From: Candidatus Komeilibacteria bacterium RIFCSPLOWO2_02_FULL_48_11
GTDB lineage: Bacteria; Patescibacteriota; Patescibacteriia; UBA2169
DNA length: 10,024 nt
Direction: 5' to 3'
NCBI GenBank assembly: GCA_001818435.1
Contig: MHKO01000016.1
Span: 1 to 10,024 of the forward strand
Both the position numbers and the translations under genes were made by a program. The notes beneath the pieces were generated by a model. The model saw nothing but the letters and a program-made list of their open reading frames with translations. It searched no databases and was not told where the DNA came from. Numbering within the stretch: position 1 is the stretch's first letter; every line of letters begins with the position of its first letter. Positions 1-4,073 of this stretch are shown piece by piece.

Positions 1-2
1 TG

Positions 3-407
3 GCTGAACTGAAAAAAGTGGCTTCCTGGCAGGTTTGGAAAGACACCACCACCGGCAGGCTCTATAAGATTGGGGCCGCAACAGCTAAAGCCGCCAAAAC
101 CATTAGAGCCAAGTTAGATACGGCGCTCAAAGGTGTTTCATCGGCCACGCCCGTTTCTACGGCCGCCACTCTCAGTCAATATCTTACTTACGGCTCCAAA
201 GGAACTGATGTCAGCGCTTTGCAGGAGCTCTTAAAGAAAGAGGGCGTTTATCCGGAAGGAATTGTGAATGGCAGTTATGGCGCGGCTACCCAGAAAGCTG
301 TCCAGCGTTTTCAGGAAAAGTACAAAATAGCCAAAAAAGGACAGCTTGGTTATGGCGCGGTTGGCGCGGCTACTCGTACCAAGGTTAATGCGTTGTTAGC
401 TAAATAG
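3..407 (+). CDS. Peptidoglycan-binding domain protein, 5' end outside the window
   Basis: The frame is open to the left edge. The first two bases are TG, so the start could be an ATG one base outside the window (reading MAELKKVASW), or the gene may be longer. The C-terminal 70 residues match the PG_binding_1 fold: LTYGSKGTDVSALQELL, then NGSYGAATQKAVQRFQ, then GAVGAATRTKVNALL, the usual three-helix repeat that binds peptidoglycan. The preceding part is rich in Ala, Lys and Thr and looks like a linker. No signal peptide is visible, though one could lie upstream. A cell-wall role is inferred from the domain. A convincing hairpin terminator follows about 45 bases after the stop. A GTG at 18-20 is a possible internal start but has no supporting ribosome-binding site. 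Confidence 0.85.
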   Translation, partial: AELKKVASWQVWKDTTTGRLYKIGAATAKAAKTIRAKLDTALKGVSSATPVSTAATLSQYLTYGSKGTDVSALQELLKKEGVYPEGIVNGSYGAATQKAVQRFQEKYKIAKKGQLGYGAVGAATRTKVNALLAK

Positions 408-409
408 AA

Positions 410-446
410 GCGGATTAACGCTGATAGTTACGCAGATTACGCAGAA
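410..446. repeat. Degenerate short tandem repeat between stop and terminator
   Basis: Three related units (GCGGATTAACGC, TGATAGTTACGC, AGATTACGC) follow each other directly behind the stop codon. Similar ACGCAGATT-type tandem units are familiar in intergenic regions of many bacteria. No function can be read from this stretch. Confidence 0.4.
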
Positions 447-452
447 TTAATA

Positions 453-495
453 AAACACGCCTCGTTAAACCAAATGGGGCGTGTTTGGTTGTTTA
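453..495 (+). terminator. Intrinsic terminator after the peptidoglycan-binding gene
   Basis: A perfect 9-bp stem AAACACGCC (453-461) / GGCGTGTTT (478-486) with a 16-nt loop is followed by the T-rich tract GGTTGTTTATTT. It separates the first gene from the M23 gene, whose promoter begins immediately downstream. Confidence 0.7.
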
Positions 496-529
496 TTTAT
501 CCACACCTGCTTATGTTATACTACCCACG
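496..529 (+). promoter_or_regulatory. Extended -10 promoter for a leaderless M23 transcript
   Basis: TGT-TATACT (514-522) is an extended -10 element one mismatch from consensus. Only a weak -35 (TTTATC, 496-501, spacer 15) is visible, as is common with extended -10 promoters. The expected start of transcription, about seven bases after the -10, falls on the GTG at 529, so the message would be leaderless. Confidence 0.55.
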
Positions 530-1176
530 TGTCCACTTCACGTACTACTTATATCATTGTAATCATACTCGTCCTCGGAACAGGGCTCTGGTACTGGAAC
601 GCGCCAGAAGCAGAAATATCGCCTGCTTCTTTTAAGGTTGGCAATGAGGAAGTTTTTACTCCGGAAACGCCAGAGCAGGAGAGGGCCATAGCCATGCCGC
701 TTAGCCGCGCCAGTGAGCGGATTACTAAAAAGCCGTTTGGTATAAAAATTACGCCCCAGATTTCGCCAGTTCAACCTGAAAGGTTTTCGGGCTTTCACAC
801 TGGCACGGATTTTGAGACTTTCCCAGAAGAGCAGGGGGAAGAGGTGGCGGTTTTTGCCATTTGCGCCGGCAAGCTGGCAGTAAAAAGAATTGCCAGTGGT
901 TATGGCGGGGTGTTGGCGCAGAATTGTATTTTGGCAGGCGAGCCGGTCGCAGTAGTTTATGGACATATAGCTTTAGGTAGTGTTACAGCCAAAGTCGGGG
1001 ATGAGCTGAAGTCTGGAGAGCAGATTGCGGCGTTGGGCGAGCCGGGAATCGACACCGACGGAGAGCGCAAACATCTGCATCTTGGCATCCACAAAGGCAG
1101 TCAGGTTGATATTCGCGGCTATGTGCAGAACCAAAGCGAGTTAGGCGGGTGGTTGGATTTTTCCACATCAAAATAG
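529..1176 (+). CDS. M23 family zinc metallopeptidase (LytM-like), membrane-anchored
   Basis: A 215-residue protein with an N-terminal membrane anchor (about residues 7-23, IIVIILVLGTG) and a C-terminal M23 endopeptidase domain. The metal-binding set is complete: HTGTD gives H90 and D94, YGH gives H146, and HLH gives H182 and H184. Family members cut peptide cross-links in peptidoglycan, and the anchor places this one outside the membrane. The GTG at 529 is chosen because the -10 element lies just upstream. The frame also opens at GTG 481, but that would translate through the terminator hairpin and the promoter. The neighbour at 3-407 is another cell-wall protein, but the terminator between them argues for separate transcription. 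Residues 28-85 resemble no domain I recognise. The peptidase assignment is firm; the substrate is inferred. Confidence 0.88.
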   Translation: MSTSRTTYIIVIILVLGTGLWYWNAPEAEISPASFKVGNEEVFTPETPEQERAIAMPLSRASERITKKPFGIKITPQISPVQPERFSGFHTGTDFETFPEEQGEEVAVFAICAGKLAVKRIASGYGGVLAQNCILAGEPVAVVYGHIALGSVTAKVGDELKSGEQIAALGEPGIDTDGERKHLHLGIHKGSQVDIRGYVQNQSELGGWLDFSTSK

Positions 1177-1299
1177 CCGTCCAAGCTATCCACAATCCCT
1201 CTTTTTATTCCCTTGATAAGGAGTAAAATAAAGTAGAGAACTGCGAGGGGCTTTATTGGCTCCAAGGTCGGCGCAGATTAAGAAATTATAAAAACAAAT

Positions 1300-1560
1300 A
1301 TGCAAAAACTAGATATCAAAAAACTGGGCTGGGTACTCTCGATTTTCGGCGTGGTGGCTTTTGTTGTCCATTATGTTTGGTATTATCTGGTGGACGCGGC
1401 CTTGCGCGGCGATTATCTCAAATGGCTCAAAATGTGCTTCTTTGGCTTTTCGGGAATGAACGCCAACAGCTTTATCGTGGCCTTGGTTCAGGCGTTTGTC
1501 TGGGGCTGGATTGTGGCCTGGGTGTTTGGCGCGGTTTGGAACAAGGTTAACAAAAGTTAG
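1300..1560 (+). CDS. Small two-helix membrane protein, DUF5676-like
   Basis: An 86-residue protein with two hydrophobic segments: residues 9-31 (LGWVLSIFGVVAFVVHYVWY) and 59-80 (FIVALVQAFVWGWIVAWVFG). It starts with the LGW motif and ends with a GW-x-x-A-x-x-F-x-x-x-x-N pattern, which resembles the DUF5676 membrane family; that link is from memory of the pattern, not from a search. The function of that family is unknown to me. The gene stands alone in a 120-base gap after the M23 gene. Upstream there is no Shine-Dalgarno sequence, and only weak promoter-like strings (TTGATA at 1213, TATAAA at 1287). The start is the first ATG of the frame. Confidence 0.75.
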   Translation: MQKLDIKKLGWVLSIFGVVAFVVHYVWYYLVDAALRGDYLKWLKMCFFGFSGMNANSFIVALVQAFVWGWIVAWVFGAVWNKVNKS

Positions 1561-1565
1561 CAAAT

Positions 1566-1579
1566 CCCGCAGGTGCGGG
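1566..1579 (+). terminator. Small GC hairpin after the DUF5676-like gene
   Basis: CCCGC-AGGT-GCGGG forms a perfect 5-bp stem (6 bp counting A-T) six bases after the stop. It is followed by AAAAATAAAAG rather than a T tract, so it is at best a weak terminator on the + strand. Confidence 0.3.
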
Positions 1580-1714
1580 AAAAATAAAAGATCCACTTCA
1601 AAAAATTTCTGCCTTAAGACAGAGATGTTGTTTTTTACGTATTTATTAGTTTATCACGCACCTTTGTCGGGGATACCAGACTCGAACTCGCGACCTCGTC
1701 GTCCCGAACGACGC

Positions 1715-1731
1715 GGCCGCCAGAGGCGGCC
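1715..1731. repeat. Short hairpin element GGCCGCC-AGA-GGCGGCC
   Basis: A perfect 7-bp stem with an AGA loop. It is a member of the hairpin family seen throughout this window (3-nt loop, stem sequence variable but paired). It sits between the D-arm remnant and the anticodon arm of the decayed tRNA-Pro. Confidence 0.85.
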
Positions 1732-1736
1732 AGGCG

Positions 1737-2006
1737 CTACATATATCCGCCTTTGGCGGAAACTGCGCTTAATATAGCATTTCTAATATTACGCCCAAGG
1801 CCTGTTTTATAGAATTTTTCTCGCAATACGGCGTCTTGTTCGCACAAATAACTTTCAAAGTAGATAAGTTTAAATGGTCCGTTTTCTCTAGTCCATTCAT
1901 TACTACCACGATTATGTTCAATTAGTCTTTCTTTGGGATTTTTACTGGTATAGCCGGTATAGATTTTTTGATTTTTAATGCTTTTCAAAAAATAAATATT
2001 ATGCAT
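1737..2006 (-). CDS. GIY-YIG nuclease domain protein (UPF0213/YhbQ type)
   Basis: An 89-residue single-domain GIY-YIG protein. The GIY-like motif is IYFLKS (Y5), the YIG-like motif is IYTGYT (Y16, G18), R27 lies in KERLIEHN, and E63 lies in LREKFYKTGLGR. These are the positions expected for the catalytic Tyr, Tyr, Arg and Glu. The family cuts DNA; small members of this type have no settled biological role. The start is the ATG at 2006, 18 bases after the 3' end of the intact tRNA-Pro on the same strand, with no Shine-Dalgarno sequence. Upstream codons in frame are tRNA sequence and are excluded. The last residues, SAVSAKGGYM, are encoded by the decayed tRNA D-arm and its inserted hairpin, so the original C-terminus has been replaced. 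It is probably co-transcribed with the tRNA. Confidence 0.85.
   Translation of the reverse strand: MHNIYFLKSIKNQKIYTGYTSKNPKERLIEHNRGSNEWTRENGPFKLIYFESYLCEQDAVLREKFYKTGLGRNIRNAILSAVSAKGGYM
1746..1760. repeat. Short hairpin element TCCGCC-TTT-GGCGGA
   Basis: A perfect 6-bp stem with a 3-nt loop, inserted in the D-loop remnant of the decayed tRNA-Pro. On the minus strand it is translated as Ser-Ala-Lys-Gly-Gly at the end of the GIY-YIG protein. Confidence 0.85.
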
Positions 2007-2024
2007 TATTTTTTGTTTCAAAAT

Positions 2025-2096
2025 CGGGCTGGCGAGACTCGAACTCGCGACCTCATCGTCCCGAACGATGCGCGCTACCAACTGCGCTACAGCCCG
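2025..2096 (-). tRNA. tRNA-Pro (CGG)
   Basis: A complete 72-nt cloverleaf on the minus strand. Acceptor CGGGCTG/CAGCCCG, D-stem GCGC/GCGC with loop AGTTGGTA, anticodon stem CATCG/CGATG with loop TTCGGGA (anticodon CGG), variable loop AGGTC, T-stem GCGAG/CTCGC with loop TTCGAGT. All stems pair perfectly and the C1-G72 pair fits bacterial tRNA-Pro. A is the discriminator base, and CCA is not encoded. A possible -10 (CATAAT) is too close to the 5' end to be convincing. Confidence 0.97.
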
Positions 2097-2121
2097 TTAT
2101 TATGTTGTTTATTTACTCTTC

Positions 2122-2183
2122 CTGAACGATGCGGCCGCCAGAGGCGGCCAGGCGCTACATATATCCGCCTTTGGCGGAGCCCA
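2122..2183 (-). pseudogene. 5' fragment of a tRNA-Pro copy with the same two palindromes
   Basis: On the minus strand this reads GGGCT, a hairpin insertion, GTAGCGC, a second hairpin insertion, then GCATCGTTC, and stops in the anticodon loop. The flanking pieces match the acceptor, D-arm and anticodon stem of the intact tRNA-Pro at 2025-2096. It includes the second copy of the 55-bp repeat. It lies upstream of the intact tRNA and has no T-arm, so it cannot be functional. Confidence 0.65.
2124..2178. repeat. 55-bp direct repeat, copy 2
   Basis: 54 of 55 bases are identical to 1706-1760, with the same orientation and a spacing of 418 bases from start to start. Hairpins lie at 2133-2149 (GGCCGCC-AGA-GGCGGCC) and 2164-2178 (TCCGCC-TTT-GGCGGA). 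Confidence 0.9.
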
Positions 2184-2203
2184 TAGTAGTTTTAATCATA
2201 GAT

Positions 2204-2243
2204 AAAAAAACACCGTCTGGCAACTCAAGGAGTCGCCAGACGG
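2204..2243 (-). terminator. Strong intrinsic terminator of the 54-residue membrane protein gene
   Basis: On the minus strand, CCGTCTGGC pairs with GCCAGACGG (9 bp, positions 2235-2243 and 2213-2221, 13-nt loop) and is followed by TG and seven T. It lies eight bases after the stop codon at 2251. Confidence 0.92.
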
Positions 2244-2250
2244 GCAGGTT

Positions 2251-2415
2251 TCATGTTCGATGCGGCTGGTGGCGGGAGGCGCGACAATCGCGCCAGAGCC
2301 AGGCCGCAACCACCAACAGCACTGGGACGAGCCAGAGCCCGTCCACATGATAGCCGGACTTGACCGCCAGGATCAAACCGGCAAAATACAAAACAACAAG
2401 CGTGAGAATAAACAT
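2251..2415 (-). CDS. Small membrane protein, 54 residues, function unknown
   Basis: ATG at 2415 to TGA at 2251. Residues 2-18 (FILTLVVLYFAGLILAV) and 26-41 (GLWLVPVLLVVAAWLW) are hydrophobic, giving a two-helix hairpin topology with a short basic tail (RDCRASRHQPHRT). Four things support a real gene: a GAGGGG Shine-Dalgarno sequence five bases before the ATG, a strong intrinsic terminator just after the stop, a promoter upstream at 2493-2522, and coherent helix pattern. I do not recognise the family. The codons for the tail contain a perfect hairpin, GGCGCGA-TTG-TCGCGCC (2278-2294), with the same 7+3+7 geometry as the hairpin family elsewhere but a different loop. This may be chance. The gene is convergent with nothing and divergent from the gene at 2585. 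Confidence 0.7.
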   Translation of the reverse strand: MFILTLVVLYFAGLILAVKSGYHVDGLWLVPVLLVVAAWLWRDCRASRHQPHRT

Positions 2416-2449
2416 TTTCACCCCTCTTTTTTCGGGTTGAGAATCAAGA

Positions 2450-2473
2450 GGCGCTTTTTTGGGTAAAAGCGCC
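2450..2473. other. Perfect 9-bp hairpin in the leader of the minus-strand membrane gene
   Basis: GGCGCTTTT (2450-2458) and AAAAGCGCC (2465-2473) pair perfectly around a 6-nt loop. On the minus strand it lies between the promoter (2493-2522) and the start codon (2415), and could be a leader structure. A T tract is lacking on the minus strand; on the + strand GGTTGTTTTC follows, giving only a weak terminator. Confidence 0.5.
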
Positions 2474-2492
2474 GGTTGTTTTCAATACCTAT

Positions 2493-2522
2493 AATATATC
2501 ACTATATTTATTACTTTGTCAA
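2493..2522 (-). promoter_or_regulatory. Sigma-70-type promoter for the minus-strand membrane protein
   Basis: On the minus strand a perfect -35 TTGACA (2517-2522) is followed after 18 bases by TATATT (2493-2498). The direction and position fit the gene at 2251-2415, leaving a leader of about 70 bases. Confidence 0.65.
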
Positions 2523-2543
2523 TAGTAGGTATTTAAATAATAC

Positions 2544-2552
2544 TGCTATAAT
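2544..2552 (+). promoter_or_regulatory. Extended -10 promoter for the 70-residue gene
   Basis: TGC-TATAAT is a perfect extended -10 element. No -35 of note is visible. Transcription should start near 2559, giving a leader of about 25 bases before the ATG at 2585. It is divergent from the promoter at 2493-2522. Confidence 0.65.
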
Positions 2553-2584
2553 AGAGCTAATGAAAGCTCTAATTTTTTACCCTT

Positions 2585-2797
2585 ATGACCGAAGAAAAGT
2601 GGCAGCAATTAATAGGCCAGATAAAAGACCGTTGTCAGGTGACTTCCAGCCAAAAGCGGTTGGGTGATTTTGAGGGCGAGGAAATTGATGTAGTTTTATT
2701 TACCAACCAGACAGAGGAAAGTTACATTTTAGATGTCCCAATTCGGCAAAGAGTCGCCAAAGCCTTGGATGCCAAACTTAAAATTTCGATTAACTAA
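2585..2797 (+). CDS. Small soluble protein, 70 residues, function unknown
   Basis: The N-terminus MTEEKWQQLIGQIKDR resembles the start of a short protein family that I recall from Parcubacteria genomes, in which an amphipathic helix is followed by a beta-rich part. I cannot name a function. The protein has no membrane segment and is acidic in the middle (DFEGEEIDVVLF). The start is well placed after an extended -10 promoter but lacks a Shine-Dalgarno sequence. The gene is followed four bases later by a repeat hairpin and then the PsbP-like gene, so the two may share a transcript. It may be a shortened relative of longer (about 100-residue) proteins; this is inference. Confidence 0.6.
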   Translation: MTEEKWQQLIGQIKDRCQVTSSQKRLGDFEGEEIDVVLFTNQTEESYILDVPIRQRVAKALDAKLKISIN

Positions 2798-2803
2798 ATA
2801 GTG

Positions 2804-2829
2804 TCATTCCCGCGTCAGCGGGAATCCAG
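2804..2829. repeat. Dispersed repeat of the TCATTCCCGC type
   Basis: ATTCCCGC-GTCA-GCGGGAAT (2806-2825) is a perfect 8-bp hairpin flanked by GTC and CCAG. This TCATTCCCGC...GCGGGAATCCA unit is familiar from intergenic regions of many bacteria and, when mistranslated, gives the well-known string MSFPRQRES. It lies between the 70-residue gene and the PsbP-like gene. Confidence 0.85.
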
Positions 2830-2836
2830 AAAAAAT

Positions 2837-3598
2837 ATGAAAAACGCAAACAATAACTTCGAAGACCCCTTGCCCCAAGCCGAGCCAACCAAGACAGCGG
2901 CCTGCTGTTCTTTAAATCAGTGGCTAATTTTAGCCGTGGCCGTGGTGGTAACCGCTGTGGTGGTCGGTGGCGGCGTTTTTTGGTTGATGTCGAACCGCCT
3001 TGTCTCGGAACAAGCGGCCTTGGAACAAAAAATTACGGATTTGCAGAATCAAATAACCCAGTCGCAATCAGCTTCTGAAGCAGAAGGTGAGGTTGATACT
3101 TTGAATTGGAAAACATATCAGAATGAAGAATATGGATTCATGGTAAAATATCCTAACGAATACTCAGTTAAAGAAATTAAGGAAAAAAATTATTGGTATG
3201 TAGCCACATATCTTACAGAGGGTTATGAGAATATACCCAAACTGATGAATGTCTCAGTAGAAAATATTACACAGAAATTGGATTCGTTTGTGAAGATAAT
3301 GGATTTACAAAAACAGGGCGCAGTAAGTAATGAAAAAGCATATGGCAATGGTTATAAAGTAGATTTGAAATTTGATTATATTAGTATTGATGGTATCCGT
3401 TCTTTGAGAGCAGATTGGGTATGGAATAAAATTCCTTCAGGAATGGCAGCTGTAAAGGAGAGCACTTCTTATTTCTTATATCATAATGACAAACTTTATT
3501 CCGTAGCCATTTTAGGCCTTGAGAGACCTGACCGTGAAACATTGCCCAATCAAATCCTCTCCACTTTCAAATTCCTCGACACCGCGCCGGTCAACTAA
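2837..3598 (+). CDS. Membrane-anchored PsbP-like (PsbP/Mog1 fold) protein
   Basis: A 253-residue protein. Residues 1-28 are cytoplasmic, about 29-51 form one membrane segment (LILAVAVVVTAVVVGGGVFW), 54-78 are a likely coiled coil (ALEQKITDLQNQI), and about 90-253 form a PsbP-like domain. That domain opens with WKTYQNEEYGFMVKYP and closes with NQILSTFKFLD, the usual boundaries in this fold. The domain should face outside; its role is not known. ATG 2837 is chosen over GTG 2801, because the upstream codons only translate the dispersed repeat hairpin. Codons for roughly 3100-3540 are clearly more AT-rich than both ends of the gene and than rmuC or the atp genes, hinting that the domain has a separate history. 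Confidence 0.78.
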   Translation: MKNANNNFEDPLPQAEPTKTAACCSLNQWLILAVAVVVTAVVVGGGVFWLMSNRLVSEQAALEQKITDLQNQITQSQSASEAEGEVDTLNWKTYQNEEYGFMVKYPNEYSVKEIKEKNYWYVATYLTEGYENIPKLMNVSVENITQKLDSFVKIMDLQKQGAVSNEKAYGNGYKVDLKFDYISIDGIRSLRADWVWNKIPSGMAAVKESTSYFLYHNDKLYSVAILGLERPDRETLPNQILSTFKFLDTAPVN

Positions 3599-3600
3599 AA

Positions 3601-3644
3601 TCCCCTCTCCTCCCCGAGGAGAGGGTAGGGTGAGGAGCGGAGCG
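3601..3644. repeat. GC-rich inverted repeat, left copy, flanking the DUF559 gene
   Basis: It contains the perfect hairpin CCCTCTCCTC-CCC-GAGGAGAGGG (3603-3625) followed by TAGGGTGAGG. Its sequence is the reverse complement, with a few differences, of 4018-4062 on the other side of the DUF559 gene. It starts three bases after the stop of the PsbP-like gene and also supplies the purine-rich stretch before the next ATG. Confidence 0.85.
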
Positions 3645-3648
3645 CAGA

Positions 3649-4068
3649 ATGAAACGTAAATATAAACTATTTAATAGTAAAAGCAGCACTTCCTTACGGC
3701 GTCGATTGCGCAGTAATTTTACCAAATCAGAAGAACTCATCTGGCGCATAGTGCGGAATAATCATCTTGGTTTTAAGTTCAGGCGCCAATATGGAATAGG
3801 CGCGTTCGTTGTTGATTTTTGTTCTCCAGAATTGAAACTTATTGTCGAGATTGACGGAGAGACACATTACAACGATGTTAATTATATTAAAGATCAGCAG
3901 AGACAAAAGTATTTAGAGAATGTAGGTTTTACAGTTAAACGCTATACTGGTGAGTATGTACTGAATAATCCTGAAGGATTGCACGATGATTTAAAGGCGT
4001 TTTGTGGTCAGATTTCGCACTCCGAACCCTCACCCTACCCTCTCCCTGGAAGGGAGAGGGGACTATAA
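3649..4068 (+). CDS. DUF559 family (Vsr-like) endonuclease-fold protein
   Basis: A 139-residue protein with the DUF559 signature: LRSNFTKSEELIWRIVRNN, then GFKFRRQYGIGAFVVDFCSP, then KLIVEIDGETHYND, then a D-x-x-R-x-x-x-L-x-x-x-G stretch and RYTGEYVLNN. The core of the PD-(D/E)XK-like nuclease fold (D in VVDF, E in VEIDG, H and D following) is intact. The family is related in fold to the Vsr mismatch nuclease and is predicted to cut or nick DNA; its biological role is open. The last 17 residues (SHSEPSPYPLPGRERGL) are the translation of the right-hand inverted repeat and are not part of the domain. The ATG follows the left repeat by five bases. The stop overlaps nothing, and tatD starts five bases later. 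Confidence 0.85.
   Translation: MKRKYKLFNSKSSTSLRRRLRSNFTKSEELIWRIVRNNHLGFKFRRQYGIGAFVVDFCSPELKLIVEIDGETHYNDVNYIKDQQRQKYLENVGFTVKRYTGEYVLNNPEGLHDDLKAFCGQISHSEPSPYPLPGRERGL
4018..4062. repeat. GC-rich inverted repeat, right copy, overlapping the DUF559 3' end
   Basis: CCCTCACCCTACCCTCTCCC leads into the hairpin CCCTCTCCC-TGGAA-GGGAGAGGG (4038-4060). It is the inverted partner of 3601-3644. It encodes the proline-rich tail of the DUF559 protein. Confidence 0.85.
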
Positions 4069-4073
4069 ACATT

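Larger units (their letters stand above)
1706..1760. repeat. 55-bp direct repeat, copy 1
   Basis: It matches 2124-2178 in 54 of 55 positions and in the same orientation; the only difference is the seventh base (C here, T there). It contains two hairpins, 1715-1731 and 1746-1760, and remnants of a tRNA-Pro D-arm and anticodon stem. The two copies frame the GIY-YIG gene and the intact tRNA-Pro. Confidence 0.9.
1668..1770 (-). pseudogene. Decayed tRNA-Pro copy with two palindromic insertions
   Basis: Read on the minus strand, this holds the 3' half of a tRNA-Pro. The anticodon arm is CGTCG-TTCGGGA-CGACG (anticodon CGG), the T-loop is TTCGAGT and the 3' acceptor half is ATCCCCG. The D-arm is split: GCGCAGTT is followed by a 20-nt insertion containing the hairpin TCCGCC-AAA-GGCGGA, then GTAGCGC, then a 19-nt insertion containing GGCCGCC-TCT-GGCGGCC, then the anticodon arm. 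No 5' acceptor strand pairs with the 3' one, and the T-stem has a G-G mismatch, so it should not work as a tRNA. The anticodon stem differs from the intact neighbour (2025-2096) by a compensatory pair, G-C for A-T. This suggests it was once functional. Confidence 0.75.

Noticed and set aside
481..528. Upstream extension of the M23 frame from GTG 481
   Set aside because: It would translate half of the terminator hairpin and the extended -10 promoter; GTG 529 fits the promoter.
1496..1777. Plus-strand frame of 93 codons after the DUF5676-like gene
   Set aside because: It starts inside that gene and reads tRNA-derived sequence; no coding character.
1706..2178. CRISPR array
   Set aside because: Only two repeat copies of 55 bp exist, separated by genes, and they consist of tRNA and hairpin pieces; no cas genes are present.
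2129..2466. Plus-strand reading frames across 2129-2350 and 2260-2466
   Set aside because: They run through tRNA/hairpin repeat sequence and antisense to the better-supported minus-strand gene at 2251-2415.
2552..2578. Terminator or attenuator TAGAGCT-AATGAA-AGCTCTA plus six T before the 70-residue gene
   Set aside because: The 5' arm overlaps the -10 element, so it would not be in the transcript from that promoter.
2801..2836. Upstream start of the PsbP-like protein at GTG 2801
   Set aside because: The added residues MSFPRQRES are the known translation of a dispersed repeat hairpin; ATG 2837 begins the natural protein.
4002..4073. Longer TatD N-terminus starting before ATG 4074
   Set aside because: It runs through the DUF559-flanking repeat; TatD proteins begin with M-x-x-D-T-H-x-H, as from 4074.
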